DNA from: 13-2-20CM-66-19 sp036273735 | GTDB lineage: Bacteria > Pseudomonadota > Gammaproteobacteria > Steroidobacterales > Steroidobacteraceae | Assembly (NCBI GenBank): GCA_036273735.1 | Contig: DASUHA010000005.1 | Coordinates: forward strand, 1-64,000 | Length of the DNA stretch: 64,000 nucleotides | Reading direction: 5' to 3' | In this document: positions 1-7,913 of the stretch, one piece after another | Numbering within the stretch: the stretch's first letter is position 1 | How the letters are laid out: each line of letters starts with the position of its first letter | Made by a program: the position numbers and the translations under genes | Notes under the pieces: generated by a model | The model's input: only the letters and a program-made list of their open reading frames with translations | What the model was told of the DNA's origin: nothing | The model's database searches: none

Positions 1-359
1 CATACCGCGATCGCGCGTGCCAGAGCAGGACCGTGCTTGACCTCGCTCGAGCCTATCGACAACCAACGCTGCACGTGCGAGGCCGCGACGGGCTCCTCCG
101 GCAGCCAGTGGCTTCCAGGTGCATAACGCTTCACCAGATACACGAGGATCGCGTTGCTGTCGGCGAGCACCAGCGCTCCATCCTGCAGCACGGGTACCTG
201 ACCGAGCGGGTTGAGGCGCAGGAACTCGGGCGAGCGACGCACCTCGTTCGGCGCATCCACGAACCGGTATCGAAGCTCCAACATGCCGAGCATCAGGAGC
301 ACGCGATGGGCGTGGCCGGATAGCCGGGTGCCGTGCAGGATGATCTCGGGCTCGCTCAT
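1..359 (-). CDS. Glutathione S-transferase, C-terminus cut by window edge
   Basis: The reverse strand translates from an ATG at 359 into a thioredoxin-fold GST N-terminal domain (MSEPEIILHGTRLSGHAHR...). The cis-Pro motif GQVPVLQDG and the glutathione-contact segment LADSNAILVYL are visible. The frame is still open at base 1, so only about 119 residues, the N-domain and the start of the helical domain, are present. It is divergent from the LysR gene at 464, with a palindromic site between them, so the regulator probably controls it. The substrate cannot be inferred. The family is clear, and the call is limited only by the truncation. Confidence 0.85.
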   Translation of the reverse strand, partial: MSEPEIILHGTRLSGHAHRVLLMLGMLELRYRFVDAPNEVRRSPEFLRLNPLGQVPVLQDGALVLADSNAILVYLVKRYAPGSHWLPEEPVAASHVQRWLSIGSSEVKHGPALARAIAV

Positions 360-440
360 GGGTCTCGCTCCGGATATTGGGCCGACAGCCATTCTATTCT
401 TGCGGAAGCAGGAGTAAATCAGGCATTCTCGCAAGAGATA

Positions 441-457
441 ATTCCTGAATCAGGAAT
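441..457. promoter_or_regulatory. Palindromic LysR-type operator overlapping the regulator's ribosome binding site
   Basis: ATTCCTGA-A-TCAGGAAT is a perfect 8+1+8 inverted repeat and contains the T-N11-A pattern of LysR boxes (T443/A455). It lies between the divergent GST and LysR genes. The AGGA at 452-455, which would be the Shine-Dalgarno for the GTG at 464, is inside the right arm. Binding could therefore block both transcription and translation initiation of the regulator (inference). Confidence 0.6.
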
Positions 458-463
458 AATGCG

Positions 464-1348
464 GTGGACCGACTGGATGAGCTGGCGGTACTCCTCGCCG
501 TGTTCGATCAGGGGAGCCTGGTTGCCGCGGCGCACCGGCTGCGAAGGTCGCCACCGGCCATCACTCGGGCGCTGGCCACTCTGGAGGCGCGCGTCGGCAT
601 GCGCCTCGTGGAGCGGACCACACGCCGGATCGCCGTGACCGAGGCGGGCCGCGCGCTGGCAGAGCAGGCGCGAGCGCTGTTGAGCGGCTACGACGCGGCC
701 GTCGCCGGCAGCGCACCCACGCCGGTCCGGGGGCTCATCCGGGTTACGGCGCCCGTGCAGTTCGGCCGGCTGCACGTGGCGCCGCTCGTCGTCGACTTCC
801 TCGATGCATTCCCGGAGAGTCAGGTCGAGCTGGTGCTCCACGACCGCAATCTCGATCTCATCGAGGAAAGGATCGATCTGGCCGTCCGCATCGGCGTGCT
901 GTCGGATTCCTCGCTCCTCGTGCGGCGCGTGGGAGAGGTGCGTCAGATGCTGGTCGCAAGCCCGGCTTATGTGGCGCGACGCGGGGCTCCGGAGAAGCCT
1001 GTCGACCTCGCGCGGCACGAGACCATCTTCGGCACTGCGACGGCGGGGCTCATCGAATGGCGGCTCGGCTCCGGCGCGCGTAGCGCCGGCGTTCGGCTCG
1101 CGCCGCGCTTCCTGGTCAACGACATCGAAGCGCAGCTCGTGGCGGCACGGGCCGGTCGCGGCATCGCGCGCGTGCTCTCGTATCAGGTGGTCGATGCGCT
1201 GGCGAGCGGAGCTCTGGTGCGCGTGCTCGAGGCGTTCGAGCCGCCGCCGATCCCCGTGCAACTCGTCACGGCGAGCCGCACGCACATGGCACCCAAGGTG
1301 CGCGCATTCCTGGATTACGCAGCGGAACACCTCGGTCGTAAGACATAA
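464..1348 (+). CDS. LysR-family transcriptional regulator
   Basis: 294 residues, starting at GTG. Residues about 1-60 form the winged HTH (MDRLDELAVLLAVFDQGSL..., RSPPAITRALATLEARVG). The rest is the periplasmic-binding-protein-like effector domain (RGLIRVTAPVQFGRLHVAPL). The length is normal for the family. It sits in the AaeR/DsdC-like group of short LysR proteins often paired with divergent redox or detoxification genes, here a GST at 1-359. GTG 464 is preferred because the upstream ATG at 459 is in another frame and the protein begins as LysR proteins usually do. The effector is unknown. Confidence 0.93.
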   Translation: MDRLDELAVLLAVFDQGSLVAAAHRLRRSPPAITRALATLEARVGMRLVERTTRRIAVTEAGRALAEQARALLSGYDAAVAGSAPTPVRGLIRVTAPVQFGRLHVAPLVVDFLDAFPESQVELVLHDRNLDLIEERIDLAVRIGVLSDSSLLVRRVGEVRQMLVASPAYVARRGAPEKPVDLARHETIFGTATAGLIEWRLGSGARSAGVRLAPRFLVNDIEAQLVAARAGRGIARVLSYQVVDALASGALVRVLEAFEPPPIPVQLVTASRTHMAPKVRAFLDYAAEHLGRKT

Positions 1349-1414
1349 CGTGGCGCCAGTGCGGGGTGGCGCGATCAGGGTCCCGCCAGGACGAGAGCCG
1401 TACGCCTGAAATTC

Positions 1415-1430
1415 TGTGACGGCCGTCACG
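1415..1430. promoter_or_regulatory. CRP/Clp-like palindrome in the 1349-1700 intergenic region
   Basis: The 352-base gap between the LysR gene and the secreted protein at 1701 has no convincing gene. It contains TGTGACGGCCGTCACG, whose core GTGACGGCCGTCAC is a perfect 14-base palindrome. This is one base from the CRP/Clp consensus TGTGA-N6-TCACA. A second partial half-site (TGTGACG) lies at about 1524. Activation of the downstream gene by a CRP-family protein is inferred. Confidence 0.4.
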
Positions 1431-1700
1431 TCGGGAAAACTTACACCTCCCGAATGGTGACCCGAGCCGCTGCCCCCGCTCGAGGCCGTCCAGCCGCCTT
1501 CTACCTGCGTGCGCACCCCAATCTGTGACGTAGGTCCTGTCGGTGAGCCTTACAGACCCGCGGCAGCGACGCGATGCGAATCGGCGGTTCGCGTGTAAGT
1601 CACTGAATAAATGGAAGTTTCAGCTTAGGCATGGGTATTGCAAAGATCCATGCACGCCCGCGCTCATCGATGCGGCGCGGCGCTGGAGAAAAGGTCGCTC

Positions 1701-2399
1701 ATGAAAGCTAAATACCTCAGTCTTATGGCCGTCGTGGCCGGATGCATGGGGGTCGTGCTGCCCGCCTATGCTTCACTGCAGGCCGACGGACTCACGTACA
1801 CCCTGACCGCGTTCGCGACACCGAACCCGCACGTCGACACCCTCACCCTGACGATCTCCGGCATCAACGGCTCCTCGGATACCGAAGGCGGCCGTTATGG
1901 GGTGGCTGCGTTTGCGTTCAGCAATCCCACGGGTTTTGCGGAAATCACCTCGGCGCCCAGCGGATTTGACCTGATGTCCGGCGGGCTGAGCTCGGGAGGC
2001 GGAGGTGGCTGTGACGGGCACGGCAACTTCACTTGCTTTCAGAGCACACTGCCGATCAGCCAGTCGAGCCTGGCTGCAGATTCGTCGTTGAGTTTCAGCT
2101 TCACGGTCCATCTCGACGACTATTCGTCCGCGGCAGCCGCCGCTGCGACCGCTTATCAGGATGATTTCAAAATCAGCTGGGATGGCAGCAAGAGCAAGAA
2201 CTACCACTTCAACTGGCAGGATCCGACCGACGGCGGCAATTTCAAGAGCGGCTACGATCACGTCTCGCAGAACATCGTGATCGATTCCGGACCGCCTGCG
2301 CATGCGGCACCGGAGATCGACCCGGCGAGCGCGACGGCTGCGCTCACCTTCCTCATCGGTGGTCTCGCCGTAATGCGGGGACGGCGCCGCCCGTCCTGA
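1701..2399 (+). CDS. Secreted protein with PEP-CTERM-like C-terminal sorting signal
   Basis: 232 residues from ATG 1701, with GGAGAAAAGG upstream as ribosome binding site; longer in-frame starts have no such site. The N-terminal signal peptide runs MKAKYLSLMAVVAGCMG...AYA. The mature part is rich in Ser, Gly, Asp and Thr, predicted mostly beta, with no recognised catalytic motif. The C-terminus is a tripartite signal: a short motif APEIDPASA, a hydrophobic stretch ALTFLIGGLAV, and a basic tail MRGRRRPS. That layout resembles PEP-CTERM/exosortase substrates, though the motif differs from the canonical PEP. No exosortase gene lies in the window. A strong terminator follows, so the gene is monocistronic. 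Function unknown. Confidence 0.75.
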   Translation: MKAKYLSLMAVVAGCMGVVLPAYASLQADGLTYTLTAFATPNPHVDTLTLTISGINGSSDTEGGRYGVAAFAFSNPTGFAEITSAPSGFDLMSGGLSSGGGGGCDGHGNFTCFQSTLPISQSSLAADSSLSFSFTVHLDDYSSAAAAAATAYQDDFKISWDGSKSKNYHFNWQDPTDGGNFKSGYDHVSQNIVIDSGPPAHAAPEIDPASATAALTFLIGGLAVMRGRRRPS

Positions 2400-2421
2400 G
2401 CAGTCGGCTCATCGCGACATT

Positions 2422-2460
2422 CGAGGCCCGGGCGGAGCGATCCCCCGGGCCTCGACTTTT
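2422..2460 (+). terminator. Rho-independent terminator after the secreted protein
   Basis: An 11-bp perfect stem (CGAGGCCCGGG at 2422-2432 with CCCGGGCCTCG at 2444-2454) is followed within two bases by TTTT at 2457-2460. It lies 22 bases past the stop of the upstream gene. Confidence 0.75.
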
Positions 2461-2558
2461 CCGCGGCTCGAGCCGTGTGCACCACTGCCGGGGGGCTGCG
2501 TTCATCACGTAGAGCGGTCGAGGGACCGCAGCGGAAAGCTCGTGATGAGGTTCACCCC

Positions 2559-2891
2559 ATGCCCGGAGTTGCTTCGCGTGTGCGTCGGCTAGCGGTCGCC
2601 CTGGGATTCTCACTGGCGCTCGGCGGTTGTGTGGTCGCGCCAGCCCCCTATTACGGCGGTGCGGCCATCACCCTGGCCCCGCCTGCCCCGCGGGTGGAGT
2701 ACTACGGCGCTGCGCCATATCCCGGATATTTCTGGATCGGCGGCTATTGGAGTTGGGGCGCCGGCCGCTATGTCTGGGTGCCGGGACGCTGGGCTGCTCC
2801 CCGTCCCGGATATGGCTGGGTCCCGCGACATTGGGTCCGTGGACCTCGCGGGGGCTGGCACCTCGCCGGAGGCCGTTGGGCACGCCGCTGA
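2559..2891 (+). CDS. Small lipoprotein with YxWxxG(R/Y)W repeats
   Basis: 110 residues. The ATG at 2559 follows TGATGAGG; an upstream in-frame start at 2475 lacks a site. The N-terminus is a lipoprotein signal with lipobox LALGGC (Cys at about residue 25). The mature part is Trp/Tyr/Pro/Gly-rich with repeated units (YFWIGGYWSW, YVWVPGRW, YGWVPRHW, GWHLAGGRW). This matches the YXWXGXW-repeat family of envelope proteins of unknown role. It is single and flanked by unrelated genes. Membership is clear but no biochemical function can be claimed. Confidence 0.8.
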   Translation: MPGVASRVRRLAVALGFSLALGGCVVAPAPYYGGAAITLAPPAPRVEYYGAAPYPGYFWIGGYWSWGAGRYVWVPGRWAAPRPGYGWVPRHWVRGPRGGWHLAGGRWARR

Positions 2892-2923
2892 CGGTTGGAG
2901 GCGCCGTAGCGAGGAGTCGCTGA

Positions 2924-3871
2924 TCAGCCGCCTCGTCCCTGCCGCCTGAGCGCCGAGGGCGGCGCGCCCAGCACCCGCAGGAAGCTGCGCCGCATGCGCT
3001 CCCGGTCACCGAAGCCGCAGGCCGCGGCCACGTGTTGGATGGAGGAGCCGCCGCTCTCGAGCGCGGCACGTGCCGTATCCACCCGTAACCGCTCGACCGC
3101 CTTCGCCGGCGCGGTTCCGATCTCCTCCTTGAACGTGCGTGAGAAGTTTCGCGGACTCATGCAGCTGACGCGGGCGAGGTCCGGGATGCTCAGGCGGTCA
3201 CGAAGATGACCCCTGATGTGATCGAGCAGCGGGCCGAAGCGGCCATCCGGCCGATCCATGGCGAGGAGCGGCGAGAACTGCGACTGGCCGCCGGGCCGGC
3301 GGTGATAGACCACGAGCTGTTGTGCCGTGCGCCGCGCGATCTCCTCGCCCAGATCTTCGCCGATCAACGCCAGCGCGAGATCGATGCCGGCAGTGATGCC
3401 GGCCGAGCTCCAGAATTTTCCATCCTGTACGAAGATCCGGTCGGCGTTCAGGCGCACCTTTGGAAAGCGGCGAGTGAAATCCCGCGTCCGGCTCCAGTGA
3501 GTGGTGGCACGCCTCCCGTCCAACAAGCCGGCGGCTGCGAGCACGTAGGTGCCCGAGCAGACACTCGCCACGCGACGTGACCGCTCCGCGCAGGCCAACA
3601 CGAATTTTCGTGTCTTCGTGCACAGTGCCGCGGCGCGTGTGCCTTCGCCCCCCACCACGATCAGGGTGTCGACTGCATCCGCGCGGCCGAAGGGTGAGGC
3701 CTGCAGGCAAGCGCCCGACGAGCTCGCGACGAGGCCCGGAGTCGCTGCGATCGTGCGCAAGGTGTAGCTGCCGGGTCGATAGCGCTCCGCGACCTCGAAG
3801 GCGGCGATCGGGCCGGCTGCATCAAGGAGCTGCAGTTGCGGGAAGATCAGGAAAGCGATCCGGCGGGGCAT
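2924..3871 (-). CDS. GlxA-type AraC regulator with DJ-1/PfpI domain
   Basis: 315 residues. Residues about 1-180 form a DJ-1/PfpI-like domain (MPRRIAFLIFPQLQLLDAAG, nucleophile-elbow region SVCSGTYVLAAAGLLDGRRAT). Residues about 210-310 form the AraC/XylS double HTH (LARVSCMSPRNFSRTFKEE, AAACGFGDRERMRRSFLR). GlxA-type proteins use the PfpI-like part as a sensory domain and the HTH to bind DNA. It is divergent from a stand-alone PfpI enzyme at 3983. The two genes share the inverted repeat 3871-3905, whose left arm covers this gene's start codon, suggesting autoregulation. Confidence 0.93.
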   Translation of the reverse strand: MPRRIAFLIFPQLQLLDAAGPIAAFEVAERYRPGSYTLRTIAATPGLVASSSGACLQASPFGRADAVDTLIVVGGEGTRAAALCTKTRKFVLACAERSRRVASVCSGTYVLAAAGLLDGRRATTHWSRTRDFTRRFPKVRLNADRIFVQDGKFWSSAGITAGIDLALALIGEDLGEEIARRTAQQLVVYHRRPGGQSQFSPLLAMDRPDGRFGPLLDHIRGHLRDRLSIPDLARVSCMSPRNFSRTFKEEIGTAPAKAVERLRVDTARAALESGGSSIQHVAAACGFGDRERMRRSFLRVLGAPPSALRRQGRGG

Positions 3872-3905
3872 GGCGTAAAAGGTGGGAAGAATGTCATTTA
3901 CGCCA
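3871..3905. promoter_or_regulatory. Inverted repeat, likely GlxA-family operator
   Basis: TGGCGTAAA (3871-3879) and TTTACGCCA (3897-3905) are exact reverse complements separated by 17 bases. They lie in the divergent promoter region between the regulator (start at 3871) and the PfpI enzyme (start at 3983). Position and symmetry suit an AraC-family dimer. The pairing with these two genes is inference from context. Confidence 0.6.
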
Positions 3906-3982
3906 CCAGCCTAGCGGCGCATGCTGCCGCAGTCAAACCCGGTGCGTACCTCGCACCGCAGCGGTCACCCACGAGGATCATC

Positions 3983-4672
3983 ATGAGCGTCGATTTTCCG
4001 GTCGTGTTCGCGCTTTATCCCGACATCACCCAACTCGACTTCACCGGTCCCTACGAGGTCTTCACGCGAGTGCCCGGCAGCCGCTGCATTCTGGCATCGG
4101 TCGCGGGCGGCAGCATCGAGGCGGCCGGAGGAATGACTTTCGCGGGCGTTCGCAGGCTTCAGGATGTCGAGTCGTGTGCCCTGCTCTGCATCCCGGGCGG
4201 CTTCGGAACCGTCGCGGCGCTGGAGGACCGGAAGTACCTGGCGGAGGTGCGCCGCCTGGCCTCGTCCGCGCGGTACGTGACCTCGGTTTGCACGGGCTCG
4301 CTGCTGCTCGCCGCAGCCGGGCTCCTCGCCGGCAAGCGGGCGGCCTGCCATTGGGCCTGGCGCGACTCGCTGGCGGCGTTCGGCGCCATTCCCGATCCGG
4401 GTCGGGTCGTGCGTGCCGGCAACATCATCACCGGCGGCGGGGTGACCGCCGGCATCGACATGGCGCTGACGGTGTTGGCGGAGATAGCCGGCGCGGACTT
4501 TGCGCAGGCGGTCACCCTGGCGATCGAGTATGCGCCCATGCCGCCCTTCGACTGCGGGCGGCCGGAGCTCGCCCGGCCGGAAATCCTGGCCGTGGCGAGG
4601 AAGCGGTTGGAATCAGTCAGGGCGGCGCGCGACGCTGCCGTGCAGCGTGCGGCAGCCACGTTGGCGGGATAG
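3983..4672 (+). CDS. DJ-1/PfpI family protein, isonitrile hydratase-like
   Basis: 229 residues from ATG 3983, with ACGAGGA as ribosome binding site. The single-domain DJ-1/PfpI fold is shown by FALYPDITQLDFTGPYEVF at the N-terminus, the nucleophile elbow VCTGSLLLAAAGLLAGKRA with its Cys, and ITGGGVTAGIDMAL. These features resemble isonitrile hydratase, which hydrates isonitriles to N-substituted formamides. The same fold also houses other hydratases and glyoxalases, so the substrate is not certain. The protein is cytosolic, with no signal peptide. Its divergent partner is a GlxA-type regulator carrying the same fold as a sensor. Confidence 0.85.
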   Translation: MSVDFPVVFALYPDITQLDFTGPYEVFTRVPGSRCILASVAGGSIEAAGGMTFAGVRRLQDVESCALLCIPGGFGTVAALEDRKYLAEVRRLASSARYVTSVCTGSLLLAAAGLLAGKRAACHWAWRDSLAAFGAIPDPGRVVRAGNIITGGGVTAGIDMALTVLAEIAGADFAQAVTLAIEYAPMPPFDCGRPELARPEILAVARKRLESVRAARDAAVQRAAATLAG

Positions 4673-4708
4673 AGCGGCCAGGCTCCCGGCGAGGGGCACG
4701 GAATGCCG

Positions 4709-6022
4709 TCACGAGTGTGGCATTTCGGCCCAGACGGGACCGTGCGGAAACTGATGTTGCGTGAGGGTCTCGCTGCGCATTTGCGCGGAGAAGCCCGGCG
4801 TCGTCGGCGCAAGATATCGGCCGCCGCGGATCCTGACCGGGTCGAGAAAATGGTCGTGGAGATGGTCGACGTACTCGATGGCCCGATCCTCCATCGAGCC
4901 GCTGATGGCGATGTAATCGGCCATGGCGAGGTGCTGCACGAGCTCGCAGAGGCCGACACCTCCAGCGTGCGGAAAAACCCGGACGCCGAACTTCGCGGCC
5001 ATCAGCAGGATGGCGAGATTCTCGTTGACACCGCCCACGCGCGCGGCATCGATCTGCACCAGGTCCACGGCCTCGGCCTGGAAGAGCTGCTTGAAAATGA
5101 CGCGGTTGTGCGTGTGCTCTCCTGTGGAGATCGGCACCGGAGCGACCGCGTGTCTGATCGCGGCGTGGCCGAGGATGTCATCGGGATTCGTCGGCTCCTC
5201 GGCCCAGGCGATGCCGAAATCCGCAAGTGCCCGCAGCCAGGTGATCGCAGCCGACACGTCCCAACGCTGGTTGGCATCGACCGCAAGCCCGATGTCGGCC
5301 CCAATTGCCTGGCGGGCGATCCGGCAACGACGGATGTCCTCCGCGAGGTCGCGTCCGACCTTGATCTTTACGGTGCGGAATCCGTCGGCGACCGCCTGCT
5401 TGGCAAGCCGCGCCAACTTCTCGTCTGAATATCCGAGCCAACCTGGCGAAGTCGTATACGCAGGATAGCCACGCGCAAGCAGAGTTTCCATGCGGGCGGA
5501 TTTTCCGGGAGAGACGGCATGGAGGAGGGCGAGTGCCTCACTCGGAGTCAGCGCGTCGCTGATGTACCGAAAGTCGATGAGATCGACGATCTGCTCCGGA
5601 GTCATCTCCGCAATCAGCCGCCATACCGGCTTGCCGGCGTCACGCGCAGCCATGTCCCAGGCGGCGTTGATGATGGCGCCGATCGCCATGTGAATCACAC
5701 CCTTTTCCGGGCCGAGCCAGCGCAGGTGCGAGTCGTTGGTGAGACTTCGCGCAAAACCACCAAGGTCGGTGAGCACCGAATCCACGTCCCGCCCGACCAC
5801 GAGGCGACGAAGCGCGCCTATCGCGGTGGTCTGTACGTCGTTCCCGCGTCCTATAGTGAACACGAACCCATGGCCGCAAAGGCCGCCTGGATCGCTCGTG
5901 CGCAGCACCACGTATGCGGCCGAGTAGTCAGGGTCGGGATTCATGGCATCCGAGCCGTCCAGCTCCCTTGACGTAGGAAACCGTACGTCGTGGGTCTCGA
6001 GATCGGTGATGATGTGCTTCAT
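4709..6022 (-). CDS. L-fuconate dehydratase (enolase superfamily)
   Basis: 437 residues from ATG 6022 (MKHIITDLETHDVRFPTSRE). It dehydrates L-fuconate to 2-keto-3-deoxy-L-fuconate in the non-phosphorylative fucose pathway. Enolase-superfamily residues are visible: KIKVG (Lys219/Lys221), metal ligand Asp249 in AVDANQRWD, AWAEEPTNPDD (Glu275/276), Glu302 in STGEH, and the His of FPHAGGVGLCE. The family-typical blocks DLIDFRYISDAL and TSPGWLGYSDEKL also match the ENOSF1/FucD type. The start codon overlaps the stop of the upstream aldo/keto reductase by four bases (ATGA), so the two are translationally coupled. It could also act on related six-carbon acid sugars. Confidence 0.93.
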   Translation of the reverse strand: MKHIITDLETHDVRFPTSRELDGSDAMNPDPDYSAAYVVLRTSDPGGLCGHGFVFTIGRGNDVQTTAIGALRRLVVGRDVDSVLTDLGGFARSLTNDSHLRWLGPEKGVIHMAIGAIINAAWDMAARDAGKPVWRLIAEMTPEQIVDLIDFRYISDALTPSEALALLHAVSPGKSARMETLLARGYPAYTTSPGWLGYSDEKLARLAKQAVADGFRTVKIKVGRDLAEDIRRCRIARQAIGADIGLAVDANQRWDVSAAITWLRALADFGIAWAEEPTNPDDILGHAAIRHAVAPVPISTGEHTHNRVIFKQLFQAEAVDLVQIDAARVGGVNENLAILLMAAKFGVRVFPHAGGVGLCELVQHLAMADYIAISGSMEDRAIEYVDHLHDHFLDPVRIRGGRYLAPTTPGFSAQMRSETLTQHQFPHGPVWAEMPHS

Positions 6023-7056
6023 GGTGTGAGCGTACCGACGGTCAGGAGTCCCGCCTCTCGTAGGCTGCGCCACAGGGAGGGTGGAATCTGCGCGCGGCTG
6101 CGGGTGAGGGCGCTGGTGACCTCCGCCGCGGACCGCATGCCGGCGATGACCGAAACGACAGCGGGGTGAGCGAGCGGGAATTGCAGCGCCGCGGCGCCGA
6201 CATCCACGCCCTCCGCTGCGCAGACCGAGTAAATCCGACGCGCCCGCTCCAGGGTCTTCTCATCCACCGGCCGATAGTTGTAGGTGGCGCCAGGCGCCTC
6301 GGGTGCGGCCAGTAATCCGGAATTGAACGGCCCGCCGATTAGCAGCCCAATGCCGCGGCCCATCGCTTCGCTCAGCACCTCAGCCGAATCCCCCTGTTCC
6401 AGGAGGGTGTAACGGCCGGCCAGCAGGATGCAGTCGATGTCGAAGCGCCGCAGGATCTCGAGGCAGGCCGCCTGCTCGTTGACACCGATACCGATGGCCC
6501 GGCAGGCGCCCGCGGCCTTGATCTCTGCCATCGCGGGAAGCGCCTCATCGAGTGCCTGCTTCAGTATCTGCTCGTGCCGCACTCCGTGCGTCTCACGGCC
6601 GACGTCGTGGAGCAGGAGGATCTCGACCGAGCCTCGGCGCAGTCGCCGCAGGCTCGATTCGAAGGAGCGCATGACGCCGGAGCGCGAGTAATCGAATACT
6701 GCGCGCCGTCCGCTGACGGCGAACCCATCATTGGTCGGCGTGTCCTCCGTGTCGGAGACGATCACGCGTCCCACCTTCGTCGATATGACGAGGTCCTGGG
6801 CCGGAAGCGATTCCAACGCCCGCCCCAGCCGCTGCTCGCTGAGGCCGTAGCCGTAGAAGGGCGCGGTGTCGAAGAAGCGGACGCCGAGCCGGTACGCCTC
6901 CCGCGCGGCTGCCTCGGCCACCTCGTCTGCGACTGCGGAGTAGAGGTTGCCGATCGCTGCCGCACCGAAGCCCAGGGTCGGCACGTCGAGCGGTGCCCGG
7001 GGCAGGGTGCGGAGCGAATCGCTGGGGGCCGCGGACGGCCCCGCACTGGAAGTCAT
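6019..7056 (-). CDS. Aldo/keto reductase, L-fucose / D-threo-aldose 1-dehydrogenase-like
   Basis: 345 residues from ATG 7056; upstream in-frame ATGs would run into the divergent promoter. The AKR TIM-barrel motifs are present: LGFGAAAIGNLY, the catalytic Asp/Tyr segment RFFDTAPFYGYGLSEQRLGRAL, Lys in VISTKVGR, and LLLHDVG. Proteins of this subgroup oxidise the C1 of fucose or galactose-type sugars to the lactone with NAD(P)+. Coupling to L-fuconate dehydratase by a four-base overlap, and divergence from FucP, make an L-fucose dehydrogenase role the best reading. Exact sugar and cofactor preference cannot be read from sequence. Confidence 0.88.
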   Translation of the reverse strand: MTSSAGPSAAPSDSLRTLPRAPLDVPTLGFGAAAIGNLYSAVADEVAEAAAREAYRLGVRFFDTAPFYGYGLSEQRLGRALESLPAQDLVISTKVGRVIVSDTEDTPTNDGFAVSGRRAVFDYSRSGVMRSFESSLRRLRRGSVEILLLHDVGRETHGVRHEQILKQALDEALPAMAEIKAAGACRAIGIGVNEQAACLEILRRFDIDCILLAGRYTLLEQGDSAEVLSEAMGRGIGLLIGGPFNSGLLAAPEAPGATYNYRPVDEKTLERARRIYSVCAAEGVDVGAAALQFPLAHPAVVSVIAGMRSAAEVTSALTRSRAQIPPSLWRSLREAGLLTVGTLTP

Positions 7057-7157
7057 TGAATCCGATCCATCTGTGAAATAAAGTTCTACCAGTAAAAGCA
7101 TAGGCCCGGACCAGCCGCTGTCAAGCGTGGGTCCGGGCAGCAACCGGAGACCTGCAG
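7057..7157. promoter_or_regulatory. Divergent control region of the fucose locus
   Basis: These 101 bases separate the leftward dehydrogenase-dehydratase pair from the rightward IclR-symporter-mutarotase genes. The middle (about 7070-7105) is distinctly AT-richer than its surroundings and must hold both promoters. IclR is the likely controller. I could not identify an unambiguous IclR palindrome by eye. Confidence 0.5.
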
Positions 7158-7910
7158 GTGGCGAAGACCAGGCGCTATCGCGCGCCGGCTCTCGAGAAGG
7201 GTCTCGAGATCCTGGAGTTCCTGGCGCCGAGGGCGCAGCCGATGAAGCTGTCGGAGATTTCCGAGGGCCTGGGGCGCTCGACGAGCGAGATCTTCCGGAT
7301 GATGCAGGTGCTGGAGGAGCGCCGGTACCTGACGAGGCCGCCGGGTGAGGAGGGCTACGCGCTCACCAACCGCCTCTTCCTGCTCGGCATGGAGCATCCA
7401 CCGGTGAAGGGGCTCGTGGGGACGGCGATGCCCATCATGCATCGGCTGGCCGCGCAGATCGAGCAGCCCTGCCATCTCGCGATACCCTCCGAAGAGCTCA
7501 TCGTCGTCATTGCGCGCGTCGAGTCGCCGGGCGATGTCGGGTTCCTGGTTAGGGTCGGCCACCGCCGGCCCATTCCGCAGTCGACTTCCGGGCTGGTGCT
7601 GCTCGCCTTCCAGCCCGAGGACATCCGTGTCCGTTGGCTGGAAACGCTGCGGCGCCGGCAGGTGCGATACGAGCGCAAGGGCCTTGACGGCTCACTGCGC
7701 AGCATTCTCGCCCGCGGCTACGCGTGTATCCCGAGCGAGGTGGTGACCGGGGTGACCGATATCTCGGCACCGATTCTGCTCGAGGGCTCCGCCATTGCGG
7801 CGCTGACCGTGCCGTTTGCGGAGCGTCGCGGCGCGCGCGGCGAGCTGACCAGGTGCATCGGTCAGTTGCGCCGCGCAGCGGCCCGGGTCTCGCAAGAGCT
7901 GGAGGGCTGA
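7158..7910 (+). CDS. IclR-family transcriptional regulator of the sugar locus
   Basis: 250 residues from GTG 7158, with GGAGA eight bases upstream. The N-terminal winged HTH (APALEKGLEILEFLA..., LSEISEGLGRSTSEIFRMMQVLEE) is followed by the IclR effector domain (PCHLAIPSEELIVVIARVESPGDVGF, conserved SGLVLLAF). It is the first gene of the rightward unit. Three bases separate it from the FucP-like symporter, so it is co-transcribed with uptake genes and divergent from the catabolic pair. The ligand is probably L-fucose or an early pathway intermediate (inference). Confidence 0.93.
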   Translation: MAKTRRYRAPALEKGLEILEFLAPRAQPMKLSEISEGLGRSTSEIFRMMQVLEERRYLTRPPGEEGYALTNRLFLLGMEHPPVKGLVGTAMPIMHRLAAQIEQPCHLAIPSEELIVVIARVESPGDVGFLVRVGHRRPIPQSTSGLVLLAFQPEDIRVRWLETLRRRQVRYERKGLDGSLRSILARGYACIPSEVVTGVTDISAPILLEGSAIAALTVPFAERRGARGELTRCIGQLRRAAARVSQELEG

Positions 7911-7913
7911 ACG

